Assembly (NCBI GenBank): GCA_011799875.1
Contig: CM022301.1
Coordinates: 210,387,888-210,451,887, forward strand
Source of the DNA: Thinopyrum elongatum
Taxonomy: Eukaryota; Streptophyta; Magnoliopsida; Poales; Poaceae
Length of the DNA: 64,000 nucleotides
Reading direction: 5' to 3'
Each line of letters starts with the position of its first letter. Position 1 is the stretch's first letter. Below are positions 55,123-64,000 of the stretch, piece by piece. The translations under genes were made by a program, and so were the position numbers. The notes below the pieces were generated by a model. It saw only the letters and a list, made by a program, of their open reading frames with translations, searched no databases and was not told the DNA's origin.

Positions 55123-55518
55123 TGTTGGGACACGTAGTACATTTTTTGTCCCACGAATAAGCCCATGATCACTATGAAGATGCATAGAAGTTCATGTCAG
55201 GTCTTTACCAACTAGAATGCAACAAAGAGCTGAAGTTGGTGAAGAAGCTGATGCCGATTCCTGCAACTTGGATTAAACCTCCCAACCGCGAGAATTTTCT
55301 CTTCTCTATCTAGGATCAAAGAGATGACCCCTTTGCTGGTATCCACGAGTGCAAGATCACCAATATAGCATGGCTTTATCTTCCATAACAAGAGCCTACT
55401 GGAAAACTAGAGGTGGAGCAGCCTAGCGGCATACAAAACTTTTTCAAGTGTGTGTGAGAGGGAGACTAGGCAGCCTTCAAGCAAGATGAGATATCTTTGA
55501 GGGGGCTTCCCCCTCTCA

Positions 55519-55526
55519 TATTTATA
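55519..55526 (-). promoter_or_regulatory. TATA box of the LTR
   Basis: Minus-strand TATAAATA within GCGCTTATAAATATGAGAGG, followed by purine- and pyrimidine-rich leader sequence. It lies 215 bases downstream of the HSE cluster, a normal promoter geometry. Confidence 0.65.
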
Positions 55527-55740
55527 AGCGCAGAGGAGGGGTGGTCGCCTTGGAGGAGGGGATGCCTCCTCTCTAGGTCAACACACCAAGGGGTGCCCCC
55601 CAAATCCTAGCCGCCACATGGAGGCTTGGCCTCCAAGCCAAAAGGGGCGCACTCCACTATTGGTCTTATAGGGCCCATGTAGCTAACCCAACTTGGGTGT
55701 AGCCAAGGGAGCATCCCATGGCACCCTCCAGAACATTGTG

Positions 55741-55771
55741 GAAGGTTCCAGAAGAATATTCCGGAACTTTC
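55741..55771 (-). promoter_or_regulatory. Heat-shock-element cluster in the LTR
   Basis: Plus-strand GAAggTTCcaGAA is followed directly by GAAtaTTCcgGAActTTC. This makes three plus four alternating GAA/TTC units with perfect 2-bp spacing within each group, the binding pattern of heat-shock factor trimers. Another AGAACATT lies just upstream. Prediction from motif only. Confidence 0.6.
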
Positions 55772-56006
55772 TCGGACCTTCCAACACTAATTTGGGTCCA
55801 TCAGAACTTTGTCAGTTTTTTGAAATCCCACCAATTTTCTCCTGCAAACATTTTCAATCTTCCCGAAACATTTTTTGGTGAATTTTTCTCACACCCCTAA
55901 CACTTCTTGTACTAACAAAACTAGTGAACCTTAAGCATGTAACCTCGTAGGTTCAGTCCGGTAAAACACTTCATGACCTGGAACTCCTTCCGGTCAATAA
56001 TAAATA

Positions 56007-56507
56007 GGGCCATTTGCATTTATGTCCCTAACTCGAACCACCTACTCAGATTTGCCCCTAATTTCAAAGCCTGCTCAAATTTGCCCCTCCGTCATTAAGT
56101 GACCTTACAGAAATGCCCTTCTGTTCCATTTTCGTCAGGTCAAAAGGGTTTGACCGTCTACCTACCATTTTTGGAGAATTTGCCCCTCCCTCCATGTGTC
56201 ACTTACACATGGGACCCAGTTAGAAAAAAAGAAAAAAGGAAAAAATACTCTTTCTCTAACCCCTCTCTCTCACCTACATGTGAGACCCACTGAAAAAAAT
56301 AAGAACAAAACCCTATCCACCCTCACTCACTTACAATGGGACCCACCGGAGAAAAAGAAAAAACCACTGGTGTCAAGCCGCCGGCTAGCATACACCACGG
56401 TAGAGGGCTTGGGAGCCCTGTTCCGGCGACCAAAGCGGCCGGTGATTCTTCCTACGCGCTCCTGGGCTCTCTCTGCATCGAAAGCAGGTGGTTGGGCGAG
56501 CGGGGAT
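56007..56507. repeat. Mutator-TIR-like sequence
   Basis: 'agggccatttgcatttatgtccctaac' is followed by repeated 'atttgcccct' phrases (56051, 56080, 56179) and 'acatg(g/t)gacccac' phrases. This is the pattern I associate with Mutator-like terminal regions in grasses. No transposase and no second TIR are seen. It is interrupted at 56508 by the next retrotransposon. Confidence 0.45.
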
Positions 56508-58039
56508 TGATAACCCACAAGTATAGGGGATCAGTTGTAGCCTTTCTTGATAAATAAGAGTGTCGAACCCAACGAGGAGCTAAAGGTAGAACAAATATTC
56601 CCTCAAGTTCTATCGACCATCGATACAACTCTACGCACACTTAATGTTCGCTTTACCTAGAACAAGTATGAAACTAGAAGTACTTTGTAGGTGTGATAGG
56701 ATAGGTTTGCAAGATAATAAAGAGCATGTAAATAAAAGCTAGGGGCTGTTTAGATAAAGACACAACTAAGTTAGTTTTAGTAGAGAGCTTTTTGTCACAA
56801 GAAAGTTATTTGTCCCTAGGCAATCGATAACTAGACCGGTAATCATTATTGCAATTTTATATGAGGGAGAGGCATAAGCTAACATACTTTCTCTTCTTGG
56901 ATCATATGCACTTATGATTGGAACTCTAGCAAGCATCCGCAACTACTAAAGATCATTAAGGTAAAACCCAACCATAGCATTAAAGTATCAAGTCCTCTTT
57001 ATTCCCATACGCCATAACCCACTTATCCGTGTTTGTGTTTCTATCACTCACGCAACACAGACAATAAGCAAACCATGAACATATTGCAAACCCTACAACT
57101 GGGATCCCTCACGCTTGCGCGACATGGAGAGCACCATAGGACAGCACCAATAATAAAACATGCAACTCAAACCAATCACGATCATCAATCAACCCATAGG
57201 ATAAAACGGATCTACTCAAACATCATAGGATAGCCATACATCATTGGGAAATAATATATAGCGTTGAGCACCATGTTTAAGTAGAGATTACAGTGGGGAG
57301 AAGAGGTGTTACACCGCTGCATAGAGGGGGAGAGAGTTGGTGATGATGGCGGCGAAGTTGTTGGTGTAGATTACGGTCACGATGATGGCCCCGACGGCGT
57401 TCCGGCGCCACCGGGAGAGAGGGGGAGAGAGCCCCCCTTCTTCTTCTTCTTATTCCTTGACCTTCCCCCTAGATGGGAGAAGGGTTTCCCCTCAGGTCCT
57501 TGGCTTCCATGGCAGCGGAGGGGAGGGAGCCCCTCCGAGATTGGATCTCTCTCTCTGTTTCCTTCTGTTTCTGCGCTCCCAGATTCTGGCCTTTCACCGT
57601 TTCTTAAATTCCTGGAGATCCGTAACTCCGATTGGGCTGAAATTTTAACACGATTTTTATCAGGATATTAGCTTTCTTGCGGCCGAAGAAGGGCACCAAC
57701 CGCATTAAGGAGTGGCCACAAGGACCAGGGGCACGCCCTACCCCCTGGGGCGCGCCCTCCGTCCTTGTGGGGCCCTCGGGCATCGTCTCGCGTTGATTCT
57801 TTTTCCCAAAAATCACATATATTCCAAAAAAAATCTCTGTAAGTTTTTATCCCGTTTGGACTCCGTTTGATATGGATTTTTTGCGAAACAAAAAACATGC
57901 AACAAACAGGAACTGGCACTGGGCACTGGATCAATATGTTAGTCCCAAAAATAGTATAAAAAGTTGCCAAAAGTATGTGAAAGTTGTAGAATATTGGCAT
58001 GGAACAATAAAAAATTATAGATACGACGGAGACGTATCA
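56508..58039 (-). repeat. 3' LTR of the orphan-ORF element
   Basis: 1532 bp. On the minus strand it starts TGATACGTCTCCGTCGTATC and ends CTATACTTGTGGGTTATCA. A GC-rich imperfect hairpin (57713-57771) corresponds to those in the other Athila-type LTRs. Confidence 0.93.
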
Positions 58040-61000
58040 GCATCCCCAAGCTTAATTCCTGCTCGTCCTCGAGTAGGTAAATGATAAAAAAGATAATTTT
58101 TGATGTGGAATGCTACCTAGCATAATCTTGATCATACAATCTAATCATGGCATGAATATTAAGACACGAGTGATTCAAAGCAATAGTCTGTCATTTGACA
58201 TTAAGACAATAATACTTCAAGCATACTAATAAAGCAATCATGTCTTCTCAAAATAACATGGCCAAAGAAAGTTATCCCTACAAAATCATATAGTCTGGCT
58301 ATGCTCCATCTTCACCACACAAAGTATTTCATCATGCACAACCCCGATGACAAGCCAAGCAATTGTTTCATACTTTTAATGTTCTCAAGCCTTTTCAACT
58401 TTCACGCAATACATGAGCGTGAGCCATGGATATAGCACTATAGGTGGAATAGAATATGATGGTGGAGGTTGTGTGGAGAAGACAAAAAAGGAGAAAGTCT
58501 CACATCGACGCGGCTAATCAACGGGCTATGGAGATGCCCATCAATTGATGTCAATGCGAGGAGTAAGGATTGCCATGCAATGGATGCACTAGAGCTATAA
58601 GTGTATGAAAGCTCAAACTGAAACTAAGTGGGTGTGCATCCAACTTGCTTGCTCATGAAGACCTCGGGCATTTGAGGAAGCCCATCATCGGAATATACAA
58701 GCCAAGTTCTATAATGAAAAATTCCCACTAGTATATGAAAGTGACAACATAGGAGACTCTCTCTATGAAGAACATGGTGCTACTTTGAAGCACAAGTGTG
58801 GTAAAAGGATAGTAGCATTGCCCCTTCTCTCTTTTTCTCTCATTTTTTTTGTTTTTTGGGCCCTTTCTTTTTTTGGCCTTTTTTTCGTCCAGAGTCTCAT
58901 CCCGACTTGTGGGGGAATCATAGTCTCCATCATCCTTTCCTCACTGGGGCAATGCTCTAATAATGATGATCATTACACTTTTATTTACTTACAACTCGAT
59001 ACTAGAACAAAATATGACTCTATATGAATGCCTCTGGCGGTGTACCAGGATGTGCAATGATCTAGCGTAGCAAAGATATAAAAAAACGGACAAGCCATGA
59101 AAATATCATGCTAGCTATCTTACGATCATGCAAAGCAATATGACAATGAATGCTCAAGTCATGTATATGATGATGATGGAAGTTGCATGGCAATATATCT
59201 CGGAATGGCTATGGAAATGCCATGTTAGGTAGGTATGGTGGATGTTTTGAGGAAGATATAAGGAGGCTTATGTGTGACAGAGCATATCATATCACGGGGT
59301 TTGGATGCACCGGCGAAGTTTGCACCGACTCTCGAGGTGAGAAAGGGCAATGCACGGTACCGAAGAGGCTAGCAATGATGGAAAGGTGAGAGTGCGTATA
59401 ATCCATGGACTCAACATTAGTCATAAAGAACTCACATACTTATTGCAAAAGTCTATTAGCTATCGAAACAAAGTACTACGTGCATGCTCCTAGGGGGATA
59501 GATTGGTAGGAAAAGACCATCGCTCGTCCCCGACCGCCACTCATAAGGAAGACAATCAATAAATAAACCATGCTCCGACTTCATCACATAACGGTTCACC
59601 ATACGTGCATGCTACGGGAATCACAAACTTCAACGCAAGTATTTCTACAATCCACAATTACCCACTAGCATGACTCTAATATCACCATCTTTATATCGCA
59701 AAACTATTGCAAGGAATCAAACATATCATATTCAGTGATGTACAAGTTTTATGTAGGATTTTATGACTAACCATGTGAATGACCAATTCCTGTCAACTCT
59801 CTAAATAGATATAAGTGAAGCAAGAGAGTTTAATTCTTTCTACAAAAGATATGCCCACGCTCTAACAAATATAAGTGAAGCAAAAGAGCATTCTACAAAT
59901 GGCGGTTTTCTATGTGTAGGGAAACAGGCAATCCAAACTTCAAATGATATAAGTGAAGCACATGAAGCATTCTATAAAGCCATACTCAAAAGATATAAGT
60001 GAAGTGCAAAGAGCATTCTATAAATCAACCAAGGACTATCTCATACTAGCATGGTGCATTTATTAAAAAAAATAAAAATCACACGATGCTCCAAGATTTA
60101 CGCATATCATGTGACGAATAAAAATATAGCTCCAAGTAAAATTACCGATGATTGTTAGAAGAAAGAGGGGATGCCTTCCAGGGCATCCCCAAGCTTAGTT
60201 GCTTGGGAGTCCTTGAATATTACCTTGGGGTGCCTCGGGCATCCCCAAGCTTAGGCTCTTGCCACTCCTTATTCCTTCATCCATCGTGATCTCACCCAAA
60301 ACTTGAAAACTTCAATCACACAAAACTTAACAAAACCCTCATGAGATCCGTTAGTATAATAAAACAAATCACCACTTTCAGTACTGTTGAAAACTCATTC
60401 ATATTTTATTTTTGCATTGTAGCTACTGTATTATAACTTTTCCATGGCTTATACCACCGATGCAATCGATAGTTTCATCAAAACGAGCAAAACAATGCAT
60501 CAAAAACAGAATCTGTCAAAAACAGGACAGTCTGTAGCAATCTGAAAATCTACCATACTTATGTAACTCCAAAAATTCTGAAAAATTAGGACAAAATAAA
60601 CAATTTGTATATAAGTAATGTGCAAAAAAATTCAGAAGCGTTTGACTTTCCAGTAAAAAAATGGAAAATCATGCACTACAGCCAAAGTTTCTGTTTTTGC
60701 ACCGCACATGCCAAACAAGCAATCTAATCATCCTAAAGGCAAATCTTGGCACATTATTTTTATAATACAATGGATTTATACAAGGGGATAATTATTTTTG
60801 TTGAAAAGTTTCTGTAATCAAGGTTCACAAAGTTTCCATGGGCATGAACAAAGTTCAAGGCTAGCTCCCATTTTAACAATGCTAGTCTTTCTCACTTTCA
60901 CTTTTCTTTTTGAAAAAGTTTTAGGTTCCCCTCTTTATTTTTTTGTTTTTAAACTATTTAAAAGCACTCAACAGAAATAAATGACTCTTAAAAACTTCTG

Positions 61001-61054
61001 GGTTGTCTCCCTGGCAGCGCTTTCTTTAAAGTCATTAAGCTAGGCATATAGTGC
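58040..61054 (-). other. 3' non-coding region with PPT and conserved stem-loops
   Basis: No ORF. The purine-rich AAGCTTGGGGATGC (58053-58040) precedes the 3' LTR and is the likely PPT. The paired hairpin block is at 60166-60260 and the stop-proximal stem at 60999-61021. Repeated 'gatataagtgaagca' phrases occur (59810, 59871, 59948, 59991). Confidence 0.75.
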
Positions 61055-62401
61055 TCAAGTAATGGATCCACCCGGATCCCAAGGTATATCAAAGCCAATT
61101 TTAATTAACAATGATTTGTGATTTAGTAGTGAGCACAAAGTAATATATATCATGCAACAACGAAGTCTAATTCGCTTCCTATGCATCGGCATGTCATAAA
61201 AGAACAATTCATGCACATCAAGTAAAGGCCAATGCATAGTATAAACAGTTTCTTGCAATTTTATCGTATTGGAAACATAGAGGTGCAGAGATGTAGTTCC
61301 TCTCTCATAATAATTGCAAGTAGGAGCAGCACGCACATGCATATTATATTTATCAAAATCATCATGTGCAATAGTAAAACACAACCCATCAATATAATCC
61401 TTAATAAGCACAAACTTCTCCGATATGGTGTAGATGGGAGAATTTAGAAAGATAATAGGACTATCATGCGGGGGTGCAATAGCAACAATTTCATGTTTCA
61501 CATAAGGGACTATAGCAAGTTCATCTCCATAAGCATAATTCATGTTGGCATCTTGGCCATAAGCATAGCAAGACTCAAGTTCATCAAAAAGGGATATTTC
61601 AAACGAATCAAAAGGATCATAACAATCATCATAGCATTCATCCTTCGGTAAGCACGAAGGGAAATTAAACAAGGTATGAGTTGAAGAGTTACTCTCATTA
61701 GAAGGTGGGCACGGGTAGCTAATCCGCTCTTCCTCCTTTTGTTCCTTGCTCTCCTCCTCATCTTTTTTATCTAATGAGCTCACAGTTTTAGCAATTTCTT
61801 CTTCCATAGTTTCCTGCAAAATATTAGTCTCCTCTTGGACAGCGGAGGAGTCCTCAATATATGGCTTAACATAAGCATTAGAAGCATAGTTTTCATAGCA
61901 ATATTTAAGTATGGCAAAATTTTCAGATTTGTAAAGAGTAGCATCATACTTTTCAATCAAAGAAGCAATTTCATAAGCACCCTTAAAAGCAACAAATTCT
62001 TCAATTTGTTCAATATCAAAGTAATTATAAACACCCTTGGCATAAGAAGATAAGATTCCATTACCCTTAAACTCACATTGGAAGCGAAGGTGTTTTCTAG
62101 GGTCCTCAGAACAACAAGTAAAATCATGTATTTCGCATAAATTCAAAGCATAGCAATACAAACTATTAATATGATGCCATAAAAGTTTCCCTTTTTGAGA
62201 TAAACGATGTCGCACAAAATAAGCATGCTCATTTAATTATTTTCCCTCAACTAAGCTAGTTGGGTTTTCAGCACAAGCACAAATGGATCGAAGATGATCC
62301 AAGTAGAAAGCTTCAGTAGTATGATAGATTTTGGGTGGTTCTTCAACCATTGGTTCAGCAAGTACAACTAATTTTTTTGGTATTTTGCGTTTCCTACCCA
62401 T
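61055..62401 (-). pseudogene. Orphan ORF of the Athila-type element, one nonsense codon
   Basis: The ATG at 62399-62401 (MGRKRKIPKKLVVLAEP) lies 95 bases after the PBS, where gag normally starts. The frame runs about 448 codons with a single TAA at codon 55 (62237-62239). After it come HRLSQKGKLLWHHINSLY, CEIHDFTCCSEDPRKHLRFQ and FVAFKGAYEIASLIEKYDAT, then an acidic stretch (about residues 190-230, KKDEEESKEQKEEE), an aromatic- and acidic-rich middle and a basic, hydrophobic C-terminus (RIRLRCCMIYITLCSLL). I see no gag core, zinc knuckle, protease, RT or integrase motif. I do not recognise the protein; its length and conserved frame argue that it was translated until recently. Confidence 0.7.
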
Positions 62402-62496
62402 AACTAAAGATAGAAAACAACTTAGAACAGAAAATAAAAATTACTTAGTGATAAAGCAAACAAGCACACACGAGAATATTCACCCCACGCTATTGC

Positions 62497-62514
62497 TCCC
62501 CGGCAACGGCGCCA
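62497..62514 (-). other. PBS (tRNA-Asp) of the orphan-ORF element
   Basis: Minus-strand TGGCGCCGTTGCCGGGGA is a perfect complement of the tRNA-Asp 3' end, 11 bases inside the 5' LTR. Confidence 0.92.
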
Positions 62515-62525
62515 GAAAAAGGTCT

Positions 62526-64000
62526 TGATAACCCATAAGTATAGGGATCAGTTGTAGCCTTTCTCGATAAATAAGAGTGTCGAACCCAACAAGGAGCTAA
62601 AGGTAGAACAAATATTCCCTCAAGTTCTATCGACCACCGATACAATTCTACGCAGGCTTAACGTTCGCTTTACCTAGAACAAGTATGAAACTAAAGTACT
62701 TTGTAGGTGTGATAGGATAGGTTTGCAAGATAATAAAGAGCATGTAAATAAAATCTAGGGGCTGTTTAGATAAAGACACAACTAAGTTAGTTTTAGTAGA
62801 GAGCTTTTTGTCACAAGAAAGTTATTTGTCCCTAGGCAATCAATAACTAGACCGATAATCATTATTGCAATTTTATATGAGGGAGAGGCATAAGCTAACA
62901 TACTTTCTCTTCTTGGATCATATGCACTTATGATTGGAACTCTAGCAAGCATCCGCAACTACTAAAGATCATTAAGGTAAAACCCAACCATAGCATTAAA
63001 GTATCAAGTCCACTTTATTCCCATACGCCATAACCCACTTATCCATGTTTGTGTTTCTATCACTCACGCAACGCAGACAATAAGCAAACCATGAACATAT
63101 TGCAAACCCTACAGCTGGGATCCCTCATGCTTGCGCGACACGGAGAGCACCATAGGACAGCACCAATAATAAAACATGCAACTCAAACCAATCACGATCA
63201 TCAATCAACCCATAGGACAAAACAGATCTACTCAAACATCATAGGATAGCCATACATCATTGGGAAATAATATATAGCGTTGAGCACCATGTTTAAGTAG
63301 AGATTACAGTGGGGAGAAGAGGTGTTACACCGCTGCATAGAGGGGGAGAGAGTTGGTGATGACGGCGGCGAAGTTGTTGGTGTAGATTGCGGTCACGATG
63401 ATGGCCCCGGCGGCGTTCCGGCACCACCGGGAGAGAGGGGGAGAGAGCCCCCCCCCCCCTTCTTCTTCTTCCTTGACCTTCCCCCTAGATGGGAGAAGGG
63501 TTTCCTCTCAGGTACTTGGCTTCCATGGCGGCGGAGGGGCAGGGGCCCCTCCGAGATTGGATCTCTCTCTCTGTTTCCTTCTGTTTCTGCGCTCCCAGAT
63601 TCTAGCCTTTCACCGTTTCTTAAATTCCCGGAGATCCGTAACTCCGATTGGGCTGAGCTTTCTTGCGGCCGAAGAAGGGCACCAACCGCCTTACGGAGTG
63701 GCCACAAGGACCAGGGGCACGCCCTACCCCCTGGGGCGCGCCCTCCGTCCTTGTGGGCCCCTTGGGCATCGTCTCGCGTTGATTCTTTTTCCCAAAAATC
63801 ACATATATTCCAAAAAAAATCTCCATAAGTTTTTATCCCGTTTGGACTCCGTTTGATATGGATTTTCTGCGAAACAAAAAACATGCAACAAACAGGAACT
63901 GGCACTGGGCACTGGATCAATATGTTAGTCCCAAAAATAGTATAAAAAGTTGCCAAAAGTATGTGAAAGTTGTAGAATATTGGCATGGAACAATAAAAAA
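62526..64000 (-). repeat. 5' LTR of the orphan-ORF element, cut by window edge
   Basis: Plus-strand TGATAACCCATAAGTATAGG onward, matching 56508-58000 almost base for base. About 40 bases and the right TSD lie beyond 64000. Confidence 0.93.

Larger units (their letters stand above)
55123..56006 (-). repeat. LTR (Copia-like) inserted in Copia gag, outer end undefined
   Basis: Plus-strand start TGTTGGGACACGTAGTAC, so on the minus strand the LTR ends GTACTACGTGTCCCAACA. On the minus strand it carries a heat-shock-element cluster at 55771-55741, a TATA box TATAAATA at 55526-55519 and then a leader. The other end blends into Mutator-TIR-like sequence near 56006, so it is truncated or its boundary is decayed. 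No TSD is identified. Confidence 0.6.
56508..64000 (-). mobile_element. Athila-type non-autonomous retrotransposon with an orphan ORF
   Basis: The 3' LTR is 56508-58039 (TGATAACCC...GACGTATCA) and the 5' LTR starts at 62526 and runs off the window. PBS, PPT and one long minus-strand ORF (62401-61055) lie between. The left TSD candidate is GGGAT (56503-56507). The two LTRs are very similar apart from a deletion of about 30 bp near 63656 in the 5' copy, so it is among the youngest insertions. The 3' internal half matches that of the gag-protease element at 27169-29250, but gag and protease are absent. Confidence 0.88.

Noticed and set aside
58785..59027. 80-codon ORF shared with 27237-27509
   Set aside because: Lies in the non-coding 3' region of two related elements; the frames differ in their second halves and are Phe/Leu-rich, so it is shared ancestry and not a protein.

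Overview
The window looks like nuclear DNA of a Triticeae grass (wheat, Aegilops, barley or rye group). Nearly all of it is layered transposable elements: Ty3/Gypsy of the Athila and Tat lineages, Ty1/Copia, a LARD-like element with 4.3-kb LTRs, CACTA, Mutator-like pieces and Stowaway MITEs. I found no intact host gene, rRNA, CRISPR or organelle sequence. Superfamily and lineage calls rest on motifs, LTR boundaries, primer-binding sites (PBS) and target-site duplications (TSDs); I do not assert family names because that needs a TREP/RepeatMasker search.

Left part (1-13,996): an Athila-type LTR carrying a Stowaway MITE (1-722); a decayed minus-strand Tat-lineage Gypsy with gag, protease and an antisense extra ORF (723-6256); a Mutator-like transposase fragment (6257-6997); a gag-protease-only Athila-type element (6998-10708) inserted in the reverse transcriptase gene of a second, pol-bearing Athila element (10709 to about 13461).

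Central nest (13,997-46,494): the host is a decayed Copia element (RT/RNase H in pieces at 25104-25690 and 45097-46278, 3' LTR 46279-46494). A LARD-like element (13997-25103, TSD TTAAT) and a minus-strand Athila element (25691-45096, TSD GCAAC) were inserted into it. The Athila element received a CACTA transposon carrying a B3-domain gene fragment (remnant 37564-40270), the CACTA received a gag-protease Athila-type element (27169-37563), and that received a LARD-family solo LTR (30586-34887, TSD ATTAG). One deletion at a 9-bp microhomology (27161-27169) then removed the far sides of three elements.

Right part (46,495-64,000): an unclassified repeat split by a small non-autonomous LTR element (47322-49523); a 3-kb array of a short AT-rich motif with islands that include tRNA-promoter-like boxes (50.3-53.4 kb); a Copia gag fragment interrupted by an LTR with a dense heat-shock-element cluster (54.9-56.0 kb); Mutator-TIR-like DNA; and the youngest-looking element, a minus-strand Athila-type retrotransposon (56508 to beyond 64000) whose only long ORF encodes a protein I do not recognise.

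The observation I rate highest is in the LARD LTRs. All three copies keep two small exons with the same reading frame, compatible splice sites and matching phase-1 junctions, so the LTR itself may carry a small intron-containing gene.
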